Source of the DNA: Phialocephala subalpina | Taxonomy: Eukaryota > Ascomycota > Leotiomycetes > Helotiales > Mollisiaceae | Direction: 5' to 3' | Length of the DNA: 64,000 nt | NCBI GenBank assembly: GCA_900073065.1 | Contig: FJOG01000004.1 | Span: forward strand, 2,155,025-2,219,024 | Part shown: piece after piece, positions 49,063-61,355 of the stretch | Layout: every line of letters begins with the position of its first letter | Numbering within the stretch: position 1 is the first letter of the stretch | Translations under genes and position numbers: made by a program | Notes under the pieces: model-generated | Database searches by the model: none | What the model saw: the letters and a program-made list of their open reading frames with translations, nothing else | What the model was told of the DNA's origin: nothing

Positions 49063-49860
49063 CTTCGTGCAGAAGACTGAGGTCAGTCACGTGTAGCCAG
49101 GTACCAGCCGCTTCTATAGCGTGCAATTGCTCAGGTTGACACTGCTTCTTCTGGAGGACGACTTCTGGAATCAAAAGCATCAATTCGGAGTGGGATGGAG
49201 AGTTGTCGAAACCTGGAGTTGTACTCAAGAGCGAGAAATAGTTGGAGAAATTCGGAGATGGTGAGAACTCGAATCGCGAGCAAGAATTGAGGGAGGATAA
49301 CCTCACGCCAAGGCTTTACTGGAGCCACCCTCCGCCCCTATCCAATCTCCAATAAGCATGACCAAAATCACTTCTAGGCTACTCATTCAACCCTTTGTGA
49401 AAGTTGGTCTGTGAAGAGACTATCAATCTCTGTAAGCTCACGAACAAATGCATGCCTCAGGAAAGTTCGGTCCAGCTTCTCGTCTGTTGTCGAGTCCTCG
49501 CACATCATCTGCGCAGCTACATGTTCATACGTACATCTTTCTCATAACATGTGCATCAGCACAGAATTTGAGACAAGTGCTCTGCAATTTAATTGATTTT
49601 AGAACATGTCTCTGTCATTGTCTGCAAGGAAAAGAGGCAGCTGCCTTCTGGATCTAGGAGCAGATATCCAACAAGGTATATTCCTACTCTGTTCACGAAA
49701 GGAACTTCCTCTTCATCAACTTCCCAAGAAGTCTTGTGGCAGCAGAATTGAAAGAAAAACGATGGCACAGATGGAGGTCGGCAAGAAAGACGACGTTGTT
49801 CCCTCTCTAGCGTCAATCAAGGCAAGCTAATCAAGCTAGAAGAACGAATCGACCAAATCG
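49063..49860. other. Intergenic, nothing recognised
   Basis: Promoter of the Nudix gene plus short frames; the 49600-49830 frames are not convincing. Confidence 0.4.
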
Positions 49861-51036
49861 TTGAAAGTGCTTCTCAGCAAGCAATGGGAATGGGTCCCTG
49901 AGCCTGAGAGCGATTCTGACCGTGAGCTTTCACTGTCATCAGCATCATCACAACTCCTGAGACCAACAGCCACAACCGACTCGAGCAACGATGCTCCCGA
50001 AGAAGTGCCACAACCGAAACCAGAGACAGACACGATATCGAAGAAGGAATTCTACGTCCACCATCGCCACCTCCTATCCCAAAACTCACCAATTTCCCCA
50101 AGTTAATGCAATTACCACCCGAGCTCCACACGCTCATCTGGAATTTTGCCATGCACCCACGAGTCGTAACAGTCGAACACAAGAACCAACCCAACCCAAA
50201 TCGCCCACCTAAGCACCATCAACCCCTCACCCGCGCCACAATCAAAGAAAACCACCCTCCTCGTGGGCACAAACCAAGTATCCCGACTCATCACCCACCC
50301 GCTCTACAACCCTCTCTTCCCCAAACCCTCACTTGGAGCCCCAAAATGGCGATGCAACCCAATGAACCTCGAAGCCCTCCACAGCCACGCCCAGCACTTT
50401 ATCCCCGACACCTTCGGCCCGAAAACCCATCCCGGATTCATCATCCAGAGCTTGAACGAATACATGAACGCGCACCCCGAACACGCCATCATTCCAAACT
50501 TCAAATCCCTCGCTATCCATTACCGAAAAACCGACGGTGTCATTCGACCTGCGTTCTTCAATCCTGAAAATGATGTTTTGTATTTGAAAAGAGAGAAATC
50601 GGTTCATGCGAATCAGGTTCCTAGGTTCCACAAGGGATTGTGGAAATTGGGTGATGCGACGACGGGGGAGATCAGGAAGTTGGCGATTGAGCTGGATTAT
50701 ATGAGTGTTTCTGATGCGATGAGTAGGAGACGAAGTTGGAAGAATATTGGAGATTGTAAGGCTCTTGAAGATCCCAAGAGCCAACCTCGAGTTTTGTATC
50801 TGGTGTGTTTGAGCGATCGAGAAGTGTTGAAGATTACGCTTGGCCATAGTGGTGAGTTGGATAGTCAGGAGTGGAGCTTCAGATTGATGAAGGAGCATGA
50901 GCAGGATAGGGATTTGTTCACGAAGGAGATGGGTCATGCTTGGTCTGGGGTTATTTGGAATGTTAAGCTTGGGAAGAGCAACGGACATATGTTGTGGACT
51001 GTTGCGAAGGGGTATTGGAAGCCGTACTTTTCGTAG
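49861..51036 (+). pseudogene. 2EXR-like protein, frameshifted
   Basis: An acidic Ser/Thr/Pro-rich segment (49861-50060) lies in one frame. A second frame from the ATG at 50106 begins MQLPPELHTLIWNFAMHPRV, a 2EXR-type opening, where FPKL sits in the same frame just upstream. The remainder, LLVGTNQVSRLITHPLYNPL to KPYFS at 51036, is in a third frame whose first codon in the open stretch is GTG, not ATG. The breaks near 50060-50100 and 50170-50260 have no plausible intron, so the gene probably carries frameshifts, though the model could also be wrong. 2EXR proteins are common fungal proteins of unknown role (family knowledge). The stretch after 50263 has codon-like constraint over 250 residues. 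Confidence 0.5.
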
Positions 51037-51673
51037 TGGGCCAGTGATAAGAAGAGGATTTGTGAGCCGATGAAGGATAACATGAATGAGAAGTGGTGGA
51101 AGAGCAGTAGTGAGTCTTTTTTGCCTTCTCTACTTGTTGGTGGTGGTTTGGTACTAATTCTTTTTCGCGACAAAGATCTGCCGCTCGAATCAGCCGGCCT
51201 TGATGTCGACCGAAGACGGGCAGACGTATCGAGGTTCGAGGTATCCTTGGATTTGATTCCTGTGGACCGATTGCTTTTTTAGCTGGTACACGTTATGCTG
51301 GGAATTAGGAGACTTACTCACGATATTTTAGGTGATCAAGTAGCTTCGTCATTCAAGGACTAGAACGTAGTAAACACACTTAGTTTAGACAAAACACAAA
51401 ACAGAGTCAAACAAGCATACTCAATAGCGAAATTATTCATCAATTGAATTGAGAGGCCTTTTCTATCTCCCGTGCCTCCTCAGAAAGTAAGAACGCTTTT
51501 AAAGATGGTATATCCATGCCCGTGGCATTCCTTGAACGCCATGCCAACACGCTAACTACAGAATGTGACGTGCAAAAACCTCCCCTCCTTCTCTTGAAAC
51601 GCGTCGCTCCATAAAACTTCCTATCCAACAAGTTGACATATACAATAATCAAACACACTAGTACACACTGCTC
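51037..51673. other. Intergenic between convergent genes
   Basis: 3' flank of the 2EXR-like gene and of MPS1. No gene recognised. Confidence 0.4.
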
Positions 51674-54261
51674 CTAAAGTGATTTCCCCGCCGCCATGTT
51701 CTGCCTCAACCGCTCGAAGTATCCTGCTGGCCAGATTTTCAGCAGCTCTGCTTCAGTAGCGGGTCGGTCCTTCATCTTTGCTGCGACATTGAAAAGGATT
51801 CTGCCCAACAGCTCCTCCGTAATTGGCAGTGCAGCGTCGTCATACTCTACCGGATTCAGGAATGGATCACTGTCTTGGAGAAGTTTCGTAGCAGTAGGGC
51901 GTTGAGACTGATCTCTGTTCAAACAATTCTTCATCGTCTTGATGAGAGCTGCCGGAACAGGAACAGACCCGACACCAGTAGAAGGATACTCGATAGAGTA
52001 ATTAAAGTTGATGATCGCTTGGCATCGTTGCATCGGGTTCTGGATATGCGCAAATGGCGCACGGCCATAAACCATCTGGTACAGAATGCAGCCCAAACTC
52101 CAGATATCGCTGGGCTTCCCAAGTTTCATGAGCTTTGGTTCGTTGGGTATCCGGCCTCTTGCATCCGGCTTTGCGTTCTGATCCATCAGCGACTCAGGCG
52201 ACATATAATTCGGTGTGCCGATCTGTGTTTCTCGATGAACATTGACAGTCTCGTCCGTCTGGATTGCATTGGCAATTCCAAAATCGATCAACTTCAGTCG
52301 ACCTTGGACGAGAACGAAGTTGTGAGGCTTCAGATCCGAATGAACGACATCGTGTTCATGAACCGCTTCTAGACATTCAAGCATTTCCTTCCAATAATGT
52401 CGGACGAAACTCGGATCGAATTTGGAGTTATCCGACTTTAGTCGCATCTCCAAAATCTTGTTCATATCCAATTCTCCCATTTCCATGAGCTATACAAATC
52501 AGTGCCTGCCACAACTTCCATATCTGAGTTACTTACCACAGTCAAAGTGCCTTTGTCCTCGTTCAATTCGTAATCATAAAGCCGAATGACTCTATCGACC
52601 CCTTCCAGCTTCTTCAGCAGATCAATTTCTCCTTTGAAGCCTCTCACGGCGTTCTCATCCGCATCTTCCAGATTGACCTTCTTCAAAGCAAAGAATCTGG
52701 AATTTTCAGCCATAACACGATACACCCTTGAACTTCCTCCGCGTCCAATACAGTCCAATCGTGTAAAGACCTTGCCATTCACTTTCAACTTGTTTCTCTT
52801 CGAACTGGCTCCAGAAGTTGCAGCCGCTCCAGCTGTACTTGTCGCGGCATCGAGAATGGACATTTTTGGTGGAGGTGGTGCCGGTCTTCGAGGTGTATTT
52901 TGACTCCTCAAAGCTAGAGGTTTTCGTTCTGAAGCTACCAGAGCATCCATATCCATACTTTGAGGTCGAGCCGGAACTTTTTCTATCTTGTCAAGACGAA
53001 TCAATGGCTGCTTGTTTCGTTTGAAAGTAGGAGGTGCTTCATTTTCCTGGTCGTGTGCCGAAGGAAGGTCCGGACGAGGTGCTGGAATCTTGAAAACCGG
53101 TTGGGCGGGCTGAGCCGGTGGAGCTTCTGACTTTGCAGATGCGGAGCCTCGAGAACTGCTCAGTGTCGGAGGTGGTGGGGAGTTTGATCGCAGAACCGAG
53201 TGTAGAACATCTTTTGAGCTGATAGGACCAGGGCTGCCAGAAGCAAAGTCTCTATATGTTGAAGGATGGTATGAGCTGCGCCCAAAGCTCGAGCCCTGAC
53301 TCTGTGGATCCTGGCTCTGCGATTCGGGAGCTTGAGATTCCTGACTCTGTGGCTCCTGACTTGAGGGGGCAGAATCCAATACTTGTCCATTTTCGTCAAT
53401 AGGACTCCTCTCTTCGTCCGATACCCGCCTCCTGCCTCTCCGAGCAGGACCTTTCAAGAATGCTCCTGTCACCTTCTCTACCCTCCTGATTCGTATAGAC
53501 CCTTGAGGAGCTGCATCCTCTCCATATCGCGTTCGGCCAATTGTTGATGGCGCGTACCTCGATACGCTCCCTTGGCTCGTAGCGAAGTTTGTTCTTGCTA
53601 CTGTTGACGGGTATGCTTGTGTATCGAGCTCCGCCTCTTCATCTCGTGGAGCTGAGCCCGATCTGGTAGACATTCTCGACGAACCGAACGATGTTCCATA
53701 GTTGCCAGAATTGGGCTTTTCTGTCATCTTCGGCTCTGGAGCAGGAGTGCTGAGACTCAATGGACTCTCCAATTTCTCAGCAGACCTCTCATTCCTTCTC
53801 TTCACAGCACTCGAAACCGATACACTTCGTCGCAATGTCGAGGGCGTCCCACTAAGTCTTACAACACGCCGAGGATATGGACTGTGTACTTTGTTGTTGG
53901 TAATTGGAGAAAGTCTGTCCTGTATAGAATCCGCGCTTCCCGCCCTGAAATGAAACTTCGCATACTCGTCCACAATCGGCGATGTTTTCCTCGTCTTGAT
54001 CGGTGACGGTTCGCCAGTGAGTGCTGCATCATTGAGCAACGCATTGGTTGCAGCAGAGAACTTCATAACCGGTATAGCAATCTCGTCATCCGAGCTATCA
54101 TTCAACGAATACGTCCGTGCATGCGCCACCACAGGCACCGAATCCGATCTTTGCAACTGCGGTCTCGTCGGGTATTGTTTATACGTCTGTCGTGAAGGAG
54201 GACGTCTCGAAAGCGATGCGAAATGGGAGGAGCCCATTGGGGTTGGTGATGCTGTGGTCAT
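51674..54261 (-). CDS. MPS1: Spindle assembly checkpoint kinase MPS1
   Basis: Two exons, 52537-54261 and 51674-52489 (846 aa), GT-AG intron. Residues 1-510 are Ser/Pro/Arg-rich and disordered, with a Gln/Ser repeat SQEPQSQESQAPESQSQD. The kinase domain follows: IGRGGSSRVYRV (Gly loop), FALKKVNL (VAIK-type Lys), VVHSDLKPHNFVL (the HSD variant instead of HRD, characteristic of MPS1/TTK), LIDFGIANAI (DFG), GTPNYMSPESL (P+1 loop) and KPSDIWSLGCILYQMVYG. MPS1 phosphorylates kinetochore proteins to start spindle checkpoint signalling and is needed for spindle-pole duplication in yeast (established). Starts 401 bp from the divergent SGNH gene. Confidence 0.95.
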
Positions 54262-54662
54262 GGTTCGAAGGGAGGGGTTCGGAGGATAACAATTGTTGCG
54301 AAAAGTCGTTGATGATGGATTACCGCGTCGATATCTGTAGTTTCATGATCGGATTCGAGGATTAAATAACAAAGACACAATTGCACGTCGTTTGGTGGAG
54401 TTATCGCGTGGGTGAAGCTGCGAATTTGCCGGTGGAAAATGGATTTGTTTAGCCTAGACGCGTTAACAGAGCAACGGATCCTTGCAACGAGGCTGATGTT
54501 CTGTGCACGAGTCAAAGATGTCTCACTTCCCCACCAACAATCACGATGCAGCCTTGTGGGATATGATGACGATGGTGTGACGGACATTGGACCATTTGTT
54601 GTACATATTGTTGTGGATCTGGAGGAAATCTGGGAGGGATTCGAATTGAGCATGTCGCCGAA
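54262..54662. promoter_or_regulatory. Divergent promoter MPS1/SGNH hydrolase
   Basis: 401 bp between opposite start codons. A frame running over it on the plus strand is a shadow. No specific motif assigned. Confidence 0.4.
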
Positions 54663-55644
54663 ATGCTCGCCAAATCCCTTCGGATCCTTTGCTTTGGAGA
54701 CAGCCTCACAGCAGGATATTCCGCATCAACATATCCGACATTACATGCGTATGCCGGTGCTCTGGAGACATCATTGAAGGCAGCATATCCTCAATTGAAC
54801 ATTAGTACAGATGTTCAGGGATTCCTAGGAGACCAAACTGAATGCCCGGCTTTCGTGTGTCCAGGATTCCTACCTCGAATTGAGAAACTATGTGAGTGGA
54901 TATTTGTCTTGTTTACGCGTCTTTACCTTATTTGTATCCATCCAATCTCGACCGACCATTCTTCAGGATTATAAAATCTGTTCTTGGTTCAGGGATTGAA
55001 CTCACACTCTCAACTCTATTATTGCGAGTAACAACTCTGACAATGTATCAGATGAAAACACTCCAGGCTACGACTACGCGATCATCCTAGGCGGAACGAA
55101 CGATCTACACTGGAATCGCACTGTGGATAATATCTTCACTTCCATCCAGAAAGTGTGGAACATCGCGCTAACCAACCACACCAAGGTCCTAGCTTTGACC
55201 GTCCCTGAGTGTGGAGATTGTGGCAATGAGACCGATGTGAAGACTTTGGCGCTCAATAGTAATATAATAAACCATGTTGCTAGCAATTTGTAAGTTTGCT
55301 TCCTTCCGAGCATGGAGAATGGTGTAGAAGAGGGGCCGAGATGAGAGACAAGACTGATGAAGGGCAGCTATACTTTTAATTTGCACGACTCTGTACCATA
55401 TTGGAATATGACTGCAGCGGAGAGGAGTTCATATTGGGATGATGGTATACACTGGACGCCTAAGGGATATGATTTGGTTGGCGGCCGAATCGCGGAGAGA
55501 ATGCTCGAGATGTTGAAAGCGAATAATCAGACCAACCAGACCCAACCAACAAATCATGGAGGATTAGGGAGAGGTAATATTGGGAGTGTGTTAAATGTGC
55601 TTCTATTTGCCATCTTTGGACATCTTGGTCTCATGTTCTCGTAA
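54663..55644 (+). CDS. SGNH/GDSL hydrolase
   Basis: Three exons, 54663-54891, 55052-55289 and 55368-55644 (247 aa); the first intron is 160 nt, larger than most here. Catalytic blocks: LCFGDSLTAGYS (block I Ser), VQGFLGDQTECPAF, DYAIILGGTNDLHWN (Asn of block III) and DGIHWTPKGYDL (block V Asp-x-x-His). Fungal members are secreted or cytosolic esterases of uncertain substrate. There is no signal peptide at this start, yet a hydrophobic C-terminal tail (GSVLNVLLFAIFGHLGLMFS) looks like a tail anchor or a GPI signal, an odd pairing. Convergent with CSN4 across 148 bp. Confidence 0.88.
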
Positions 55645-55792
55645 CGCCATTGCAGTATGCCACTAAAAGCTCCTCATGCCCATGCATTATCCTTCTGAAC
55701 GCCGTTTTATGTCATCATCGGTAGCTGCTTCAAACAACCAAATTTGCCGCAACGAAATCCTGTGTAGGAAAGATCAGCAAATGGTAAAGGTA

Positions 55793-57043
55793 TTAGGGTC
55801 GTGCAAAGATGTTGCTCACAGGATAGACGAGCTGCAGTTCAGAGGTGACCTTCTCCACTTCCTCAGCAAGCCCCTGAACGTTGGAATCCCAGCGTCTCAA
55901 CTGTTTCCCAACCACATTCTCTGCTCTGCCACTGCCTTTCTCCCCTGTAGCTTCACCACCCTCGAACCAAATTACTCTCTCGATCTGGTCAATCCTACCC
56001 ACCAAACGCCCTTGTTCAATCATGCGAGCTGTCGTCTCCTCTGCCTTGTCTCCATCTAGCCCAAGTAAGGATCCTAGAGCATCAAAGCTAATGTTGTTGT
56101 ATAACCTAGAAGCGCCTCTCAGATTATGCTCAACCACAGCCTTTGCTAAGACTGTACTTCCATCTGAGGTCCTCGCAAGCTGGTGTGTAGCTAGACCTTC
56201 AGCGAACTTGGCGACTTCCTCTGGACTTAACAGGCGATCCAAGAACATCTTCTCCAATATGCTGTACTCTGGTAATGTGTTGGCTCTCTCATCCTTGTAC
56301 AGACGTCCCAAAGCACGACTCCGAGCAGGACCAGCAGGTGCAAGAACGGCGCACTTGATAGCCATGCTCAACGTATGAAGTCTCTCTTCCTCTGCAATGA
56401 CTGGCATGAAACTGATATCTTGGTATCCTTGCGCCGCAGCCAGGAAATTGCGTCGAGCATCTTGAATTCGTGCCTGGCAGAGACTGAAATGCAGATTCAT
56501 CTCGCGATCAGATACCGTGTAGATGACATTCTTTGCCTTGTTCAGATATTGCTCCGCCAGTGTAGTATCATCAACCTCCAAATAGTTTCTTGTAATGCGA
56601 ATCCAGAAGCGGACCTTATCATCGTTTGTGACCTTTCTCTGCGACGATTCGAGTGGGATGCCTGCTAGGACTTTGGCAGCGGCAAGGAAATCTTCGTCAT
56701 CTTCGTGGGCAGTAGCCATAAGCTCGCGGATTTGCGCATTTTGTTCTTCGAAAGAGGAGGCTTGGGTTTGGAAGATGGTGAGGGCGTGTTCTCCAACTTC
56801 GATTTTGGCATCGTTGATTGGGACTTGTTTCAGGGTATCGACGAAGGATGCGGCGAGTGATCGAGTGGCTACGATTCCGAGAGACTCCGCGAATATGGCA
56901 TCGAGGATGGCAGTCAGGTCTTGAATGAGGGTTTCGGGACTGGACAGCGAAGGGGTTTCCTTGAGGAGGGCTTCGTAACCTTGTTGTTTATCTACAGATC
57001 CTGCGATCTGCTGTAGAGCTGCCTTGATCTTTAGCGAAGCCAT
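55793..57043 (-). CDS. CSN4: COP9 signalosome subunit 4
   Basis: Single exon of 416 aa from ATG 57043. Helical repeats lead into a PCI domain: RFWIRITRNYLEVDDTTLAE, AEQYLNKAKNVIYTVSDREM, YQDISFMPVIAEEERLHTLS, then ILEKMFLDRLLSPEEVAKFA and a winged-helix SFDALGSLLGLDGDKAEETT with MIEQGRLVGRIDQIERVIWF. These are the CSN4 (CsnD in Aspergillus) hallmarks, distinguished from proteasome Rpn5 by length and the RLVGRIDQ segment (my recollection). The signalosome removes Nedd8 from cullins and in fungi controls development (established). A partner of F-box ligases, such as the one next door, though adjacency is coincidental. Confidence 0.9.
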   Translation of the reverse strand: MASLKIKAALQQIAGSVDKQQGYEALLKETPSLSSPETLIQDLTAILDAIFAESLGIVATRSLAASFVDTLKQVPINDAKIEVGEHALTIFQTQASSFEEQNAQIRELMATAHEDDEDFLAAAKVLAGIPLESSQRKVTNDDKVRFWIRITRNYLEVDDTTLAEQYLNKAKNVIYTVSDREMNLHFSLCQARIQDARRNFLAAAQGYQDISFMPVIAEEERLHTLSMAIKCAVLAPAGPARSRALGRLYKDERANTLPEYSILEKMFLDRLLSPEEVAKFAEGLATHQLARTSDGSTVLAKAVVEHNLRGASRLYNNISFDALGSLLGLDGDKAEETTARMIEQGRLVGRIDQIERVIWFEGGEATGEKGSGRAENVVGKQLRRWDSNVQGLAEEVEKVTSELQLVYPVSNIFARP

Positions 57044-58754
57044 GTTGAATCAAGACCTCGTTTTGCGCATCGAACAGTTCCGGGGTCGACTTCGAAGAGC
57101 TTGTGTTGATGAGGCTGAAGTATGGCGGGGGAGCTTCGTCGGAGTTTAGGCTGCCATGCTAGCGCTCGCTTCTGAGCCCCCTGTAATGTCTGTGCATTCG
57201 ACAGGACTACACGTCCCCAAAATCTTCTTCCGTATCACAGCTTTTCTAATATTCTTACAGATCTCATACAATTATACATCGTGTAAACTCATTCATCAAT
57301 TTTTGCAATCTACGGTTGTTATTTAATAGATTAGAGTAATTGTATCAGTCTAATGTTTTCTCTTTGCAAGAGTCTCCACTACCTCAACGATTTCTTTGAC
57401 TAGTGAAAGCCAAATGGCCATCACACTCAGATCTGGAGATGTTTGCTTTCTTGATACATGCTCTTTGAACTGCGACGCTGAGTGAATTCCGAGTGGAGAA
57501 GCTGACGACTGACGATGTCCTCTTTGGGTTGGATATCATGCTTTATTTGAAGACATCTGGATACTGGTGAACGAAAGCTTGATGACATTCTCTAGAAAGG
57601 CTATTGCGGTTTCCAACTTTGAAACCGCATGACACTGCTTGATAGACGGACTTCAACGCGTGGACAGCCTCGACTCCAAGGAGGACCACTTCCCCTATTC
57701 ATGTGCCTTCAGAATGTCTCCGGCCGTTTGGTACCATGGTTGGCATCTGAGGCTGTACCTGTCGGAAGCAGGCCTTGCCCACTTCACTTTACCGATTGCG
57801 CGCTGGTCTAGCCTGTACCAAATCTGAGTTAACGGTTCGTCCGGCATCGAATCCTTCTTTCTCTCGGAGTGGTCGTCGGCCGAAGACTCAACCCCACAAT
57901 CACTAGAAGCTTCGACAAATGCTGGCTGGGCTCCAGAGTGGATGTGAAGACGAGTTTCGTCGAAAGACGTCTGTAGGAAATGGGCTCTACACTCGCCTCA
58001 CCGTGAAGGAAGGCTAAATATTAGGCCCCTGTTCCTCTTCTTCAAATTATGGTATTTTGATAGATGCGGCGCGAGACCGAGGTGTCAAGATAGGGGATGG
58101 AAGTCAAAGTCTTGAGAAGTGATCTCTTGGCTATTCTTCGGACGGCAGCGTGGCTGTGCAGGATCGGTCCCAGAGTTTGACTTTGCCTCTTTAGCTACCG
58201 ATATTTTGCAGTCGCCGTCCCGCTCACTAGCAGAAAGGCGCCTCGGTACATACAAAACTCCCTCTCGGGAGGTGAAGACAGCGGAAGGTTGCACAGCCTT
58301 CATCTCGGATGAGAGCTACCGAAACTGGTCTAAAGCTATGCGTTCTTCAAGGATTTTATAGCGAAGCAGTAACTTAGCTCAGCTCCCAGTGTTTATATAT
58401 TCAGCTACCCCATTTTCCAAGTTATCAAGAATTTCCTCCTGCTCCTACCTTATTTAAAAGGCTACGTTTGTTTCTTATCTTTTTCCGCACGGGCATCAAC
58501 CTCCAAGTTCGGTTCTTTGTTCTTACAAACAGAAACGGTCAGTTCGTTAACGTTGTCTACCTCGAATTCTCTGAAGCAGTCCATATGATCCTATCTCTTT
58601 TCAGCCTAGGGCTGAAACGTCACCGTATTTACTAAGTTGTGACACCCGTTGTGCTCAGTGTTTCCCATCAGTTAAATTATTTTCCTGATATCTGAACCTT
58701 TGGAGCTTCGCTTGACAACGTCTTAGATTCCAGGAAGTCTCGCTAATAGACATC
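57044..58754. other. Intergenic, 1.7 kb, nothing recognised
   Basis: Between CSN4 and the F-box gene, divergent. No gene, no repeat recognised; a TA-rich zone at 57230-57360. Confidence 0.4.
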
Positions 58755-60464
58755 ATGTTCAGAAAACGCAAGAAGGTCACCCATCCTCCGCACGGTGCAG
58801 AGAGATCCCACCGATTCTCTCTGAACTGGGTACTCGGTTTTTGGAAACCAGCCATGGAAAATATCATGCCAAGCGATGTAGACCATGTTGCAAATTTCGA
58901 GTCAAGTACGATGCAGGACTCTTCATCAGACGAGTATGTTTCCCGCAGAAGTTTGATATCATTGCCTCCGAACTCGCTGGCTGTGATGCCGAACGAGATA
59001 CTAGAGATTATTTTCGGGTATCTTCTTCAGCAAGCTATCTACAGCTTGACATTGACAAACTCGAGGTTTGCTGAAATAGCTACCTTTCATCTCCACGATG
59101 AACCAATTTTTGCTTCCACTTATCGATTCGCTCAGGTAAGCACTAACTCTATTCTCGCTCACATTTCTTTCTCTGAAGCCTTTCTAACAACAATCAGTTC
59201 GTGCACGTGGTTTCCCACAACCCGCAATACGCACTCCTAGTGCGTTCACTCGACCTCAGCAATATCCCACTACAGCCTTGCGACACAACTAAAGACTCCC
59301 CCAGAAATTACTCGCCTTGTGCTAGCTGGAGAGAGTTCAAATACCGCAATGAAGACATGTACTATGTCACAGAGGATAATGGAGCTCTTACTCGATCACC
59401 CAAGTCTTCAAGCCCTTCTGGTTCTTGGCGAAAAGGAATCTGGCGGAAACAGCGATCGCTTGCTAGTTGGAAGACATTGAAAGAGTTGGGAATGACAGAG
59501 TGTCACACGAGCTCCCATCCACCACCCAGTCCGCTCCTCAAAAGATTTGAATGCCAGAGAGACATTCCGATTGGTGCGCTCTGTCATGTACTTGCTGCGT
59601 GTAGGGAATTGAAGTACGTTGCATTTCTCTTAACTTTTTTTCGCCGCGTGTATATACTGACAACTCTCTAGAAAGGTTAACCTCTCTCGCATCCAGTTGG
59701 CAGATGACAACATCGCCTTACCTGAAAGTAAAGTCTTCAGCCGAAAGGACCTCTTCGAACCACGCGAGTTCGTGACTCGCTTCCTCGCCTTCCCAGATCC
59801 TTCTCATCCCTGGTCCCGCCCACCACACTGGCCATGCACCGAAGGGCACTCCTTCCCATCAATCTCTTCACCCGAGTCTCTTCCCATGTTCCTCAAGTTC
59901 ACACCAGACAAGTGTGACGGTCCAATCAACACCTTCTCCTCGGACGTCGCCTGGCCTAGAAAACGGTTCAGCTGTTCTATGAGAATTTTCCCTGATGAGA
60001 TATTCTACTGGCTTTGTACACTGAAGGAGCTTGAGGACGTTGATTTGAGCCACTGCATGTGGGTGACTACTAGGCGGATAAGGAGGTTAGTCTCTGATGC
60101 TGCTCGATTGGGGGATGAGTTAGGAGACGGAAAACGGGCGAAAGGCTTGACGATGCTGGATCTTAGAGGCTGTAGAGTGTGGGATTTTACAAGAGTTGCT
60201 AGGGTTACATACCCTAGCTGGGGGACGAAAGGAAGTAGGGAGGAGATAGAGAGGTGTGTTCGTGAATGGGTTGAGGGAGGTGGGGGAGAGGATCGTTCGC
60301 TACGCCATAGCTGTGGTACCTGTAGCGTCTTCGCTCACAGCAGTACTTTCTGTGGCTGCTATTTATCAGATGATGAGTTGGACGGCCCACCGGGTACGGG
60401 TAAACCGGCATCAGCTTTTGAACTTAGCGATTGCTTCTCCTTCACACCTAGAGGCTCAACCTGA
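58755..60464 (+). CDS. F-box protein
   Basis: Three exons, 58755-59135, 59198-59613 and 59672-60464 (529 aa, phases consistent). The F-box is at about residues 75-115: AVMPNEILEIIFGYLLQQAI, then LTLTNSRFAEIATFHLHDEP. After it come leucine-rich, LRR-like segments: LVRSLDLSNIPLQP, LKELGMTECHTSSH, LKKVNLSRIQLADDNI, LEDVDLSHCMWVTTRRIRRL, LTMLDLRGCRVWDF. So a probable SCF-ubiquitin-ligase adapter with an LRR substrate arm (inference). Target unknown. The 59560-59613 piece ends before a 58-nt intron with a CTCTCTAG acceptor. Confidence 0.85.
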
Positions 60465-61355
60465 GCCACTCGGCGAATATTACAGCAATGAAAAATGTAG
60501 ATTTAAGCACTTTTCATTCATCAAATTTGATGAGTTCCTTCAGGCTTGATATATCAGTGGTAGATTCCATGCTTTGGGTGTTATCCGGGTCAAGCCCCCT
60601 TCCTTTTTGCAGGCTTTTCGCCCGTCCTCAGCTTGAAAGATGAACCGCATTTTTATTCGGGCGCTTCACTTCTGCTCATCATGAATGTCTTGACAAAAGT
60701 CAAGAGAGACTGGTCTCCTTCACAAATTACGGACATTTGGCGTGTCCTTGCAATCGGCGTTCTCAATTCCCTAGCCCTGGCCTTGACTTTCTAAACCCAC
60801 AATCTCTCAGCAGGTACTGAACATGGGATCTTAGCCCAACCCAACCCGTGACAAAGTCAAGCAAGGTTGGGAGATTGAAACCGCTGCCAGCACAACTCTG
60901 CAAGAAGTGCGGAAATGAAATGTAAAGGGTGAAACGAATCCCCGAGGTCACTAAATTCCAAGGACCACGACGTCAGAGAGCCCTAATCTTCAATCTTGGA
61001 ACGCAAAGTAATGTGATAGCAGATGGCTTTGCTGCTCCACATCAATTGTCAGAAGAAGCGTTCCGTTGGTACTCTTGCACTTGCAAATCGTGTGAACCTA
61101 GAAAAAATAACGCCCCAATCAGTAGATCAGAGTTCAACAAATCGAGAGTTTCAATACTCATTGTAAGGTCTTGATTTTTTATGCCGTAAAAAACCATGCG
61201 TGAGTGCTTTCGTATCTTGATGCCGAAAGTGAAGACGAAGACCTCGCCGCAGCTGCCTTCAGATGCGCAGAACTCCTAGAAATGCTTCAAAATCTCCCCG
61301 TCCCAGACCATATCCTACCAACGCCACCGATGCACGCATTCCTGACCAAGACATC
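60465..61355. other. Intergenic, convergent
   Basis: Between the F-box and TFIIF beta genes. Short frames only; no gene recognised. Confidence 0.4.
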
